A stretch of DNA of 64,000 bases, from the NCBI GenBank assembly GCA_019925095.2, contig JAHHIN020000030.1, positions 3,423,501 to 3,487,500 on the forward strand, in the 5' to 3' direction. The position numbers and the translations under genes are program-made. The notes beneath the pieces are model-generated. The model had not been told where the DNA came from. It made no database searches and saw nothing but the letters and a program-made list of their open reading frames with translations. The DNA comes from Dendrolimus kikuchii (Eukaryota; Arthropoda; Insecta; Lepidoptera; Lasiocampidae). Shown piece after piece: positions 11,069-22,203 of the stretch. Each line of letters opens with the position of its first letter. The first letter of the stretch is position 1.

Positions 11069-11460
11069 TACAATCCCCTTATTAAAACAAATAAGAAAGA
11101 AGAGATGAAAATTAAAAAAAATATAATAATTAATTAATTAAATTGTTGACTTACACATGACTTTAATATACATATTTTAAAGTCCATGGAAATCTCTAAC
11201 CCACCACCTTTCTTTCCTTAGAATTTTAATCAATATAAGTAATATCTTTCCTAAATATTAATTTATTATACTAATATATTTTGTAATCTAATTATATTAT
11301 TTTTATAAGTCCTTGTTACACTACTACTACAGAACTTTATAACATGATTATTTTTTTTTTTTATTTTTTTTTTTTTTTTTAATAAAGAATTACCTATATA
11401 CAATTACAAATCAATTAAATTAAAATAATACAAATTTATTTATACGAATCATCAATATAC

Positions 11461-13353
11461 TTAATTTCTGTTACGACGTCGGACTCGAAGGTCCCCTGGG
11501 CAGGTCCATCGATCAGGAGGTATCACTTCCCTGCCAGAACGGGTACGGTAATTAGTTAAATTATCGACTGGATTACTGGAGCTGGGACATACTTGTGGGC
11601 TAATAAATCTGTCTGAAGTTAAGATGTCATCATATTGTGAATATTCGAAAGATGGTTCGTTATAAGTTTCCGAATCAATTATCATATGTTTCCTATTACG
11701 TCGTAAATAGTTTCCCCTGTAGTACATTTTTATTATATAGGATCGAGGGTTAACAATTTTGTGTACACTTCCGGGCTCCCAGATATTTCCACATTTTACT
11801 TTAACTCTTTGTCCCACCTGTAACGGTTTCAGTCGATGCGCTGTTCTATCGTAATATAGTTTTTGTTTTTTCTGACGAGATATCAACTTCGAATGGATGT
11901 CGTTATGTGATTTTGAATTGAAATAATTACTTATGCTAGGCAGCGTACTGCGCAGTTTTCTATTATACAATAATTCCGCCGGGGAGGGCATGTCTCTATT
12001 TAATGGGGTATTTAAATATTCCAATAAAGCAAGCCTAAACTCCGAACCCTCAAAGTTGGCCTTCTTCATGATATTTTTAACGGTTTGAATGGCACGTTCA
12101 ACTTGCCCATTGGATTGAGGATATCGGGGAGAAGACGTTTGATGTTCTATATTCCATTGTGTACAAAAGTTCTTAAAATCGAGTGAGGAAAATTCAGGAC
12201 CGTTATCCGTGAATAATACTTGCGGAATACCATGTCGAGAGAAAATATTCTTTAATTTGTTAATTACAGAAATCGATTTTAAAGTCATTAATTCATCAAC
12301 TTCTATAAATTTACTAAAGTAATCGACGACAGCAATAAAAGACTGATTCTTAAAATGAAATATATCCGCGCCAAGTTTTTGCCAGGGTGATCCGGGAATC
12401 TCGTGATTTATCAACGGCTCCTTACAGTTTTGTCTCCTATAAGTCAAACAAGCTTGACAATTTGATAGGTAATCCGTTATTTGTGTGTTTATATTTGGCC
12501 AAAAAACTGATTCTCGGGCACGTAATTTACATTTTTCCGCTCCCAAGTGACCCGTATGGATAATTTTTAACATGTCATATCTTAAACTTTTTGGTACTAC
12601 GATTCTACACCCTTTCCATACAATATCAAAATCTACCGTTAAATTATCTCTGTAATCCCAATAGGGTTTTAATATATTATCTATTTTGTCTTTACCATCT
12701 GGCCAGCCATTTCTAATCATTTTAATTAAGCTTTGTAACTCGGTATCATCCTTAGTATGTTTTTGAATTTTTAATAGATGTGTGTCAGTGAGGTGGTTCC
12801 CTGCTGAGAGCGCGCACACCTGAGCTTGCATGTGTAAATAATCGCGCGGCGACGCGTGCGCCTCCCGGCCGTCGGTCGGTGCAACTGCCCGCGATAACGT
12901 ATCAGCGATATATAAGTATTTTCCCGGCTTATAAACAAGTTGAAAGGAATATGGCTGTAAACGTAATAGCATTCTTTGTAGGCGCGGTGGGGCATTTACT
13001 AGTGGTTTATTTATAATACTAACTAAAGGTTTGTGATCCGTTTCGATTACTACATCCGACCTACCATATATATATGTATAGAATTTCTCACATGCAAATA
13101 CACAGGCGTATAATTCTTTTTCTATTTGGGCATATGACTGTTCCGTTTTAGTGAGAGCCTTAGACGCGTATGATACGGGTAAATTATCTTGCAATAAACA
13201 AGCGCCCAGACCATTTTTACTCGCATCTACGGATATTGTTATAGGTTTTTTTAGAGTGTAATATCGTAAAACAGGTGGCGTCGTGAGGAGGAGTTTTATT
13301 TTTTCAAAACTATTTTGATGTTTATCTTCCCAATGCCATTCTACATCTTTTTT
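11461..13353 (-). pseudogene. Mag-1 pol: RNase H, integrase, C-terminal domain
   Basis: This is the second part of the Mag-1 polyprotein, in the same frame as the upstream ORF and separated from it only by a TAA. RNase H begins directly after the stop (SVDASKNGLGACLL). YAQIEKELYACVFA and TDHKPLVSI follow. The integrase zinc finger is H-x3-H...CQAC (HTGHLGAEKC near 12560). The core has all three acidic motifs: GADIF and VVDYFSKF; FTDNGPEF; and SNGQVERAIQT. A Gypsy C-terminal tail ends at 11461. The first Met, at 13194, is not a biological start; translation would need readthrough of the stop. Apart from that stop I see no lesion. Confidence 0.85.
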
Positions 13354-15537
13354 TTATAATTCGCGTAAATATGCAGTCTCTTCTGAAAAATTGGGAATAA
13401 AGCCGCTAACATAGGTAATTACGCCTAAAAATCGTTCAACTTCCTTTGTGTTAGTTGGTGTAGGCATATTTTTTATTGCTTCTATACGTGAATCGTCTGG
13501 TGATATACCTTTTTCTGAGATTTTATGACCTAAATATTTTATTTCCGGCACTCCTATGTTACACTTTTGTTTATTTAATTTAATATTTATTTCCCTACAT
13601 CTTTGTAATACAGCTCTTAACCTTTGATCGTGAATACGTTTACTGGAAGCATACACTAAAATGTCATCCGCAAACTGAATAACACCTTCAAGATCATAGA
13701 GATAATCAAATAACCTTTTGTGAAAAATCTCTGAAGCTGAACAAATACCAAAAGGCATACGCAAAAACTTATATCTTCCAAATGCCGTATTAAAAGTACA
13801 TAAATCTGTTTCAGACAGCTTTATTTGCCAAAATGAATGCTTTGCATCTAATGTGCTGAAAACCTTAGCACCTGATAATTGAGTGGTCACTTCCTCGAAG
13901 GTGGGAAGTTTGAAATGTTCCCGCATTATTGCCTTATTTAAATCGCGTGGATCCAGACAAATTCGTATATCTCCAGTTGGTTTTTTAACTACAGTCATGC
14001 TATTCACCCAATTAGTCGGACCTTCCACTTTCGAAATTATGCCTTGTTGTTGCATTTCTAATAATTTCAATCTGACTTGTTCTTTAAGAGCAATGGGGAG
14101 TTTTCTAGGGGGGTGTATCACAGGCTGAACATTGTCTTTTAATTGTATTTTGTATTCGCCAGGAAGACACCCAATACCTTCAAACACATCCTTATATTCA
14201 TCAAGTAAATTATTATAACTATTTAAAGAAGATATGGTCATGATTCTTTTTATTAAATTTAACTCTTCACATGAACTTTTACCTAAAATAGGCACGGAAT
14301 CTACACTAGCTATCATAAATTTCAAAAAATATGGATTATTCTTAAACAATACTTTCATATAACACTTGCCATCAACACGAATTTGATCACCCGAATATCC
14401 GGACAATTTAGTGGAAGTATGTATTAATTCATGTTCAGAAACCCCTATTTGTTTCAAATATTTTTTAGGTATAATGTTTACATCAGCTCCAGTATCCAAT
14501 TTAAATTGTAATGTTTTATTATTTATTTTTAATTCGGTAAACCACTTATCATACTTATGTTTATTGTAATTATTATGATTTTTTACCTGATCGATGGACT
14601 CCTCTTGGACTGCATATAACCTACATGCTTTGGAAAAATGATTTACTTTATTACACTTAAAACAATACTTTCCAAAAGCTGGACACTCATAACGTCTATG
14701 CCTTTCACCACATTTATTGCACGGGAAATTTTTATTTGAACGCAGTGAAACACTTCCTTTTCCACGTAGATGTAAAGGCAGCTCTGGCCTATATCCAGGA
14801 ACTGCGCGTGATACAGCGCGCGGAGCCAATTGCCTGTGAGAGGATGATGGCCTATTCGGATCAGGCCCACTTTTCCTAGTCCAGTACACCTCCGCCGATT
14901 TTTGTGCTAGATTTTCTTGGCCGGAGCTGGTTACTTCCAAAGCCTTATGACTTGTTGTCTCTGTTTTTATATGTATTGCTTGGGCCCGAGACATTTCAGC
15001 TAAACGGCATATGTCTATAGCCTTAGACAAGGTTAAATCGATTTCCCTCAGTAATCTTTCACGCAAAGCTCCGTCCTTTAATCCGCATATTAATCTGTCA
15101 CGGACTAATTCACTGCACAGATCCTTAAATTCACAACTGGCCGATAATTTATTCAATTCAAACATGTATTGCTCAATAGATTCAAATTCTTGTTGGTTTC
15201 TCGTAAAAAACTTATGACGTTCTATTGTTAAATTCTTCTTAGGCAAGAATATTTCATCGAATTTTTGTAATAACTCTTTCACAGTTTTAATATCTTCTTT
15301 GAACTGATCGAATACTTCTCGGCATTGTTCTCCGATTATATGTAAAAGTATATTTAATTGCACTTTGGCGTCTTTTTTTTCCAGTTCACATGCCTCATAA
15401 TATACCTTAAATGATTTTTTCCACTTTTCCCATTCCTTGCTTAAATTTCCTGATGTAACGTGTGCCAAATTGTTCTCAAATAAAAATGGTTGCGGCGGCC
15501 GTAACATTGACTCCATATTAGTTATTTTCGTCCACAA
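13354..15537 (-). pseudogene. Mag-1 gag-protease-reverse transcriptase, ends in a premature stop
   Basis: 727 codons. Gag (about aa 1-260) is followed by two CCHC knuckles (CNKCGERHRRYEC, CFKCNKVNHFSKAC, about aa 273-308). An aspartic protease follows with LDTGADVN (about aa 347), then a Ty3/Gypsy reverse transcriptase with RICLDPRDLN, KLPTFEEV and the catalytic FADDILVYA (about aa 622). The frame ends at TAA (13354-13356), immediately upstream of RNase H and next to a run of eight As on the coding strand. The following codons continue in the same frame, so one nonsense change, or a sequencing error at the homopolymer, separates this copy from a full gag-pol. The start at 15537 lies about 70 bp inside the primer-binding site. 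Confidence 0.85.
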
Positions 15538-15608
15538 CTTATCAATTCACAATTTTGTATTTAGTTTGTTTATTTAATATTGTTATTAACTACTTTAATT
15601 AACATTTT

Positions 15609-15623
15609 ATACCGGCTGCGCCA
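15609..15623 (-). other. Mag-1 primer-binding-site-like sequence
   Basis: On the minus strand the sequence TGGCGCAGCCGGTA lies about 25 bases inside the 5' LTR. It resembles the tRNA-Ser-type primer-binding sites I recall for 17.6 and mag-type Gypsy elements (TGGCGCAGTCGG). Confidence 0.55.
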
Positions 15624-15647
15624 TGTAAAACTTATTAATTTTATAGA

Positions 15648-15727
15648 GAACTTAACAATGAAACAACCGTGTACGCCATAACTGATTTATTTCTATCTAC
15701 CCTCATTTACATTATAATGCATACACC
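15648..15727 (-). repeat. Mag-1 5' LTR
   Basis: Partner of 10989-11068, with 2 mismatches in 80 bp. The exact ends are set by where the two copies diverge and do not show a clean TG...CA, so they could be off by a few bases. Confidence 0.75.
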
Positions 15728-15936
15728 CTTTATATGGACATTGTTAATTTTGTATGGTACTGGACTTAGAAAAAATCAAGTGAATATACTATTGACTTTG
15801 ATTATTTACACAAAGTCGAACTTATTCTTCTAGTGGTGTTTAATATTAATCTAGGACTTTCTAAATTGTTAGTATATTGACTTTTATTAATTGTTAACAA
15901 ATCTTCAAATTAATATTTTGTGAAGTACCTACAAAA

Positions 15937-18900
15937 ATGGAATCGTTATCGAAGATTATTGACCCGCAAATGGATTTACTTGAAAGATTAACCAAAGCAG
16001 AACGTAATTTTCGAAAGTTAGGAAAAGAGAGGATTAAAAAGTCTCTGATAGAAACACGGTTAGAAGCTGCAGAAGATTTATGGATAGATTTTAAAACAAA
16101 TCACAAGGAAATCGTGGCGAATACATCGAGAGAACAAAGGAATAAAGAGGAATATTTCCGAAATGATATTTATGAGCAGTTTCAAGAACAATATTTGTCA
16201 TATAAAGCATTATTGAAGGATGTTTATCACATTTATACCACTACAGATTCACAATCAAAGCCAACAGTTTCATCCAAATCTGAATGCAATGAAATTATTA
16301 GGTTACCAAGAATTGAGTTGCCTTCGTTTAGTGGAAAGTACAATGAATGGCAAACTTTCTACGATATGTTTTCATCAGTAATACATCAAAATGCAAGCCT
16401 ACCATCAGTACAAAAGCTTCATTATTTGAAAAGTTGTCTATCTGGAGAGCCGGAGCAGCTGATTCGTAATTTTTCAACAACAGATGCAAACTACAATGAA
16501 GCATGGGAACAACTGTTAAAGAGGTACAATAATAAGAAGTATAACTGCAACAGTATTATGCAAACATTATTTTCGTTGAAGCCAATACAGGTTGAATCCG
16601 CAACAGCATTAAAAACACTGCTGGATACCACTTCATCATGTTTAAAAAGTCTGAATAATATTGGGGTCAAGACGGATACGTGGGATGCAATTATTGTGTA
16701 TATGGTTGTTTCTAAATTAGATCAGGAAACTCATAAACAATGGGAATACCAAATAAGTGTGATGTCCGAAGAACTGCCCACTTGGACACAGCTTGCAGAG
16801 TTTTTAGAGATGAGATTTAGAAGTTTAGAAATGATAGAAGGCAGTAAGACACACAACAAAAATGCATCACAAAACTCAAAACAAATTTTGAAGACTAAGG
16901 CCTTTAATGCAGTTGTACAGGAAGATAAGAAGAATAATAATGCGTGCCCCTGTTGTAATGGCTCTCATCACATATGTCATTGCAAACAATTTGGATCCAA
17001 ATCAGTCCAAGACAGATATAATTTAGTACAAAGCAAGCGACTTTGCTTCAACTGTCTCGGATTCGCTCATTCAGTCAAGAATTGCAAACAAAATACTAAC
17101 TGTAGAAAATGTGGCAGACGCCATCACTCACTGTTACATGCTACCAAGGAACAAGGAGGCGCTACTTCGAATACAATACCAAACACAACAATGACAACTC
17201 AACAGTTTACAGCTGAAGAAAGAGCTGTACCAACCACCTTGGATACACACATTGTAGCGAACTTTTCAAGAAATGATCAAAACTACAATGTTTTGCTGGC
17301 AACAGCAATGGTAAAGGCAAGATCCAGGAATGGCATCGGTTTTACTATTAGGGCATTATTGGATCAAGGCTCGCAAGCCTCGTTTGTAACCGAATCGACG
17401 GTACAATTGTTAGGTCTCAAACGCACACCAATCAGTGGTTTGGTGTCAGGTTTAGGAGACGGCCAAGTAAGAATTAAGTACATGGTTTCACTTGTGTTGG
17501 AATCAATTCACAACCCTAATAATATAATCAAAGTAAATGCATATGTGTTGAGTGTACTACCGACTGCAATACCGAACAGAGAAATACCCTCTCCAATGTG
17601 GGTTCCATTAGAAGAGATTAAATTAGCAGACCCCACATACATGAATCCTGGTAAAATAGATGTTTTGCTAGGAGCAGAAGTATACTGTGATATTCTACTC
17701 AATGGAGTAATGAAGCATCCTCAAGGACATTTATTGGCTCAAAATACAATCCTTGGCTGGATCATATCAGGGAGAGTATCACAAGAAGTTACAACACCAA
17801 ATGTTATCAGTTTGCATGTGCAAACCAGAGTCGACGACCTATTGAAGCAATTTTGGGAAGTCGAGAATGAACCTCCATCAATTAAGAAGAAAATGACCAT
17901 CGATGAGAAAAGATGTGAAGAGCTTTACGAGTCGACAACAGTAAGAGCAAGAGATGGAAGATACATTGTAAGATTGCCGTTTAATAGCGATAATCCTGAA
18001 TGTCAATATGGGGAACATAAAATTATAGCAGAAAAGAGGCTCAAGTATTTAGAAAGGAAGCTTGAAAAGAAGCCAAAGTTGTACCAAGATTATCGTAATG
18101 TGATAGAAGAGTACTTAGAATTAGGCCACATGAAGTCAGTAGACAAGGAACATCTTGAAAATCCGAAAGTGGTTTATCTTCCTCATCATGCGGTTGTCCG
18201 GGAGGATAAAATCACAACAAAAGTGAGAGTAGTATTTGACGCATCTTGTAAGGGTGTCAACAATGTAGCGTTGAATGATAACCTTCTAGTAGGTCCCAAA
18301 CTCCAACAAGATCTAAGGCACTTACTCATGAGGTGGCGAACACACAAAATATGTATTATTGCAGATGTGGTTAAAATGTACCGCCAAGTACGAGTGGCTA
18401 ACGAAGACATAGATTATCAAAGGATCTTATGGAGAATCAATCCGAATCAAGAAATGCACCATTACAATCTTCTGACATTAACCTTTGGGACGGCTTGTGC
18501 ACCTTACCTAGCTGTTAAATCATTACAAAGGTTAGCTGACGATGAACAGAACAATTATCCAATTGCTGCAGAGATTATCAAGAACGACTATTATATGGAC
18601 GACTTGATGACTGGGTGCGATTCGGATAGTGAAGCTATTCAAATCTACGAAGAGATGAACAAATTAATGAAATCTGGAGGTTTTGAGCTTCAGAAATGGA
18701 GCAGTAACAATCATAAGTTGTTGGAGTATATTGGCACAGACAAACATCTTCCAACTAATTCCGTAGCGATACAACAAGATAAGAAAGAGAAGGTTCTGGG
18801 TTTATGCTGGAACAAAGAAGCTGACAATTTTGAATATTCAATAAATTTATCTGAGGTCAAGGGCAAATTTACAAAACGACAGGTACTATCCGACATTGCG

Positions 18901-19791
18901 AGGTTGTACGACCCTATGGGGTGGATTGCACCTGTTGTTATAGTTGCAAAATTGTTTATCCAGAAACTATGGAAATCAGGATTGGATTGGGACGATGATT
19001 TGGATGAAGATTTGTCAACTGAATGGATCAAATATAGAAAAGAATTAGAGCATATCAAGAACATCTGCATTCCAAGATGGCTCAATTTCTCACCAGGATA
19101 TAGAATGGAATTACATGCATTTGCAGATGCATCAATGTCCGCTTATGCCGGATGTGTATATCTTCGTGTGATTGATAAAAACAGTGTAGTTTTTGTCAAC
19201 CTGTTGACTGCGAAAACAAAAGTTGCTCCAATTGAAAAGGAAATGTCAGTTCCTCGATTAGAATTGTCGGGTGCAGTTATAGCAACTAAACTATTGTCTG
19301 AGGTGGCGGAAGTAATGAATATTCCAAAAGATAATCAATACGCCTGGACCGACTCGACTGTAGTTTTGGCTTGGCTTAAGGGATCAGCTTGTAAATGGAC
19401 TACATTTGTCAGCAATAGAGTGTCAGTTATTTTAACCATGACAGACTATGAGCAGTGGGGACATGTGGCGACTCATATGAACCCAAGTGACTGTGCCTCA
19501 CGAGGTTTAAAACCTAGTGATTTAGCCGAGCATTCCTTGTGGTGGCGTGGCCCTATATGGTTGAATGAAATTCTTGTGCAGAAGGAAAAGTTCGCAGTAA
19601 TAGACACACATGAAGAAGAGAAAATAAAGACGTTATTTACACTACAGCAACCGGATAAGATAGACAAACCATGGGAAAGATTTTCGTCATTTACAAGGAT
19701 GTTAAAAGTTTTATCATACTGTCGAAGAATTTTAATTTGGAAATTACCAAAGACAGAATATGAAAGATTATATTACATTGGAAGAAATTAA
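15937..19791 (+). pseudogene. BEL-A gag, protease, reverse transcriptase and RNase H
   Basis: 1284 codons. The N-terminal coiled region is followed by the DUF1759-type gag core (LPRIELPSFSGKYNEW, about aa 122). Zinc knuckles lie at about aa 338-405 (CPCCNGSHHICHC, CFNCLGFAHSVKNC, CRKCGRRHHSLLH). The DUF1758 aspartic protease has LLDQGSQASF (about aa 476), a form common in this family. The BEL reverse transcriptase (about aa 748-900) has the YYMDD catalytic box near 887. The RNase H-like region has FADASMSAYAG (about 1060), PRLELSGAV and AWTDSTVVLAWL. The ATG at 15937 is a clear start after a non-coding leader. The frame ends at 19791, but homology to integrase switches to the next frame at about 19757, so a single-base indel breaks the polyprotein. 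Confidence 0.9.
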
Positions 19792-21160
19792 TCAAACATT
19801 GAAAATATGTATCACACATATTCAAGAGCTTGAGTTTGAAGAAGATATCAGACACTTGAAAACACGAGGAAGTGTTCCAAAAAAGATTGTGCTTCATCCT
19901 CTTTGTCCTATCTTTGATAAAGATGGAATACTAAGAGTCGGTGGACGTATTGATTTATCTGGTGCTAATTACGATACACGACACCCCATTATTATGCCTG
20001 GTAAACATCACTTTACAAAGTTAATAATAGCCGATGCGCACAGTAAAACAATGCACGGTGGACCACAACTCATGTTGAATCACCTCCGAGGCAACTATTG
20101 GATCATTCGAGCTCGCGAATTAGTGAAAAAGCATTATCGAGAATGTGTTACATGTATCAAAATGTCACGAGCTAATAAAACACCGTTTATGGGACAGATT
20201 CCCGCAGCTAGATTAAAACCTAGCAAACCTTTTAAATCCTGCGGAGTCGATTTTGCAGGGCCGATTAACGTCCGATTCTCACCAGGACGAGGATCCAAGG
20301 CTTATCGTGGCTATATAGCACTATTTGTTTGTATGGTGACACATGCGATACATTTAGAAGTCGTTTCTGATTTGACATCTAAAGGATTTATCGCAGCATT
20401 TAAACGCATGACAGCGAGACGAGGTCATTGTCAAGATTTGTACAGTGACAATGGGACGAATTTCACTGGTGCAAGCAGAGAACTATGTGAAATGTTCGAT
20501 AAAGCTAAATCTACTTTGCCTGACGAAATTGCACAACTGTTGACATTAGAGCATACAAATTGGCATTTTATACCACCCGCAGCTCCAAATTTTGGGGGCT
20601 TATGGGAAGCAGGGGTGCGTTCCGTAAAGACTCATCTTCGGAAAGTTGTTGGCGAAAGTACACTCACATATGAAGAGCTATCAACAGTATTAGCACAAGT
20701 GGAAGCATGTGTAAACTCACGTCCATTAACTATAATTAGTGATGATCCGAACGATCCTCTACCTCTGACACCTGGCCACTTTTTGGTTGGAGAACCATTA
20801 TTAAATGTCGCGGACGGTGAATGTGCAATGGTTAACCAACTAGATAGGTGGAAATTAACAACCAAAATGGTTAAAGATTTTTGGAATCGTTGGAGTGTAG
20901 AATATTTAGTTACATTAAATAAAAGATACAAATGGACTACTCAGCAGGATCAGCCACATATTAATGATGTAGTTATTGTAAAAGAGCCAAATTTGCCACC
21001 TGCTAAGTGGTTCATGGGTAGAATAATAGATATCCATCCGGGAAGGGATAATGTTGTCCGTGTAGTTACAATCAAAACACAGAATGGATTTTGTAAACGT
21101 CCAGTAAGTAAGTTGTGTTTCCTTCCCAGAAAGGATTGTAATACTTCTTATCAAGTTTAG
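19760..21160 (+). pseudogene. BEL-A integrase
   Basis: 466 codons in the +1 frame relative to the gag-RT ORF, overlapping it by about 30 bases. The H2C2 zinc finger is at about aa 92-132 (AHSKTMHGGPQL, CVTC). The integrase core holds all acidic motifs: GVDFAGP (about 162), YSDNGTNF (about 227) and FGGLWEAGV (about 277). The DUF5641-type C-terminal domain ends at KRPVSKLCFLP. The ATG at 19760 is incidental; this is the tail of one polyprotein. No programmed slippage signal is evident at the switch, which favours an accidental indel. Confidence 0.88.
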
Positions 21161-21410
21161 TTTTGTGTCTTAGAAGTACAATCAAGTTTAGTTTTAAGTT
21201 TTATTAATGTTTAGTATTAAGGCTATTTCGGGTTAAAAGGTTTATATTTGTTAGTTTTTTTTATTACAAAGCAATCACGGTAGGCGGTTACGGCTTTGGT
21301 TTTCAATTTTATTATTTTCTACCGTCATTGTCAATTTAAGTTGTGTTAAATGAGTTGTTAATTAAGAATATTAGTGGAGTTTAAGAAATAAGTTCTTGGT
21401 AGGCGGAAAT

Positions 21411-21535
21411 GTTCACGTCAAAATAGATTATATAATGCTAACATCGTCTTCTAATACAGAGGTAAAGTATTGATATATTATCACTTGGTTGCACAAGGTT
21501 AAACTAGATGGCGCTGTTCAAAACCGAGCAAATCC
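21411..21535 (+). repeat. BEL-A putative 3' LTR start
   Basis: AGGCGGAAA followed by TGTTCACGTCAAAATAG gives a polypurine tract and LTR start about 250 bp after the pol stop. An internal CTAGATGGCGCTGTTCA string is shared with the BEL-2 LTR, which supports LTR identity. The end is not defined because no partner copy is present. Confidence 0.45.
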
Positions 21536-21538
21536 TAC

Positions 21539-22163
21539 ATGGCGTGGACGTGTTCCTACGAAATTAAAGGTAATATTATGTTTTTGTCAATATTTTTAAG
21601 TAGCGCAAACACCGGCCTTGACGTTAATGGGCTAGGGCTGAGAGATGAAAAGGATGGACTGCTTTCGAACTCCACATCCTCGAAGTTTATTACCTCTGGC
21701 TGCTTCGCCTTTGCTGGTATCCTAAACATCTTGTCGAAGGTGGTATGTATGTGGTATGTATACTAAGTGTGTATGTGTGCTTACTCTATGTGGGTCCTAT
21801 ACTAATCGATTCGCGCAATAGCGCCAAATCGAAAGGTCAAAATGTAAAAATAAAAAGTACAATATATATTGAACCCGTCAATGGTCTAAACCAAGTCTTA
21901 TTTTACAATAATAATGAAACTACAGTCACTTACTAACTAATGTTTTTTATTTATTTACAGGTAACGTCGGCGTGCCAGCTACAAGGTCACTGGTAAGTAT
22001 CTTACTTATTACTATTTTTATTTATACACTTTCTAATTTTATTTTTGTTTCAGGTCCGGATGGGGTGAAGAGGAGAGGAGCAAGGAGCGTTCGAGGAGCA
22101 CCAACGAGTTCTCCGCGTCACGAGGAACCCGAAGACACCAAGAACGAGGAGATTGGACTAAGG
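21539..22163 (+). other. Three exon-like islands with consensus splice sites
   Basis: An ATG-initiated stretch at 21539-21568 ends before GTAATA. A 32-bp island at 21961-21992 lies between TTTATTTACAG and GTAAGT. A 110-bp island at 22054-22163 lies between TTTTTGTTTCAG and GTAAAT. The intervening 61-bp and 392-bp gaps have GT...AG ends. Joined, the first frame runs only about 25 codons before a stop, so this could be untranslated leader exons or a small ORF. It may be a host transcript or an LTR-driven transcript, since it begins next to the BEL-A LTR. No homology is recognised. Confidence 0.3.
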
Positions 22164-22203
22164 GTAAATGAAATAAGGTAGGTTGAAAAATAAGGGGGGG
22201 ATA

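Larger units (their letters stand above)
10989..15727 (-). mobile_element. Mag-1, full-length mag-lineage Gypsy retrotransposon
   Basis: A 4.74-kb element is bounded by 80-bp direct repeats (10989-11068 and 15648-15727) that differ at 2 positions. It has a primer-binding-site-like sequence and a gag-pol frame with every expected domain. Length, very short LTRs and two CCHC knuckles match mag of Bombyx mori as I recall it (about 4.6 kb, LTRs near 77 bp). Flanks are the second R1-like fragment on the left and BEL-A leader on the right. A convincing target duplication is not visible (only TTTA on both sides). Confidence 0.8.
15728..21535 (+). mobile_element. BEL-A, near-intact BEL/Pao retrotransposon
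   Basis: Complete gag-pol coding content in two overlapping frames (15937-21160), a 5' leader of about 210 bp, and a polypurine tract leading into a putative 3' LTR at 21411. No 5' LTR copy is recognisable: Mag-1 sequence ends directly at 15727. The element is therefore 5'-truncated or its LTR was lost at that junction. Its right boundary is uncertain. Confidence 0.75.

Noticed and set aside
21730..21790. TGTATG-rich stretch as a microsatellite
   Set aside because: Irregular and short; not a clean tandem array.
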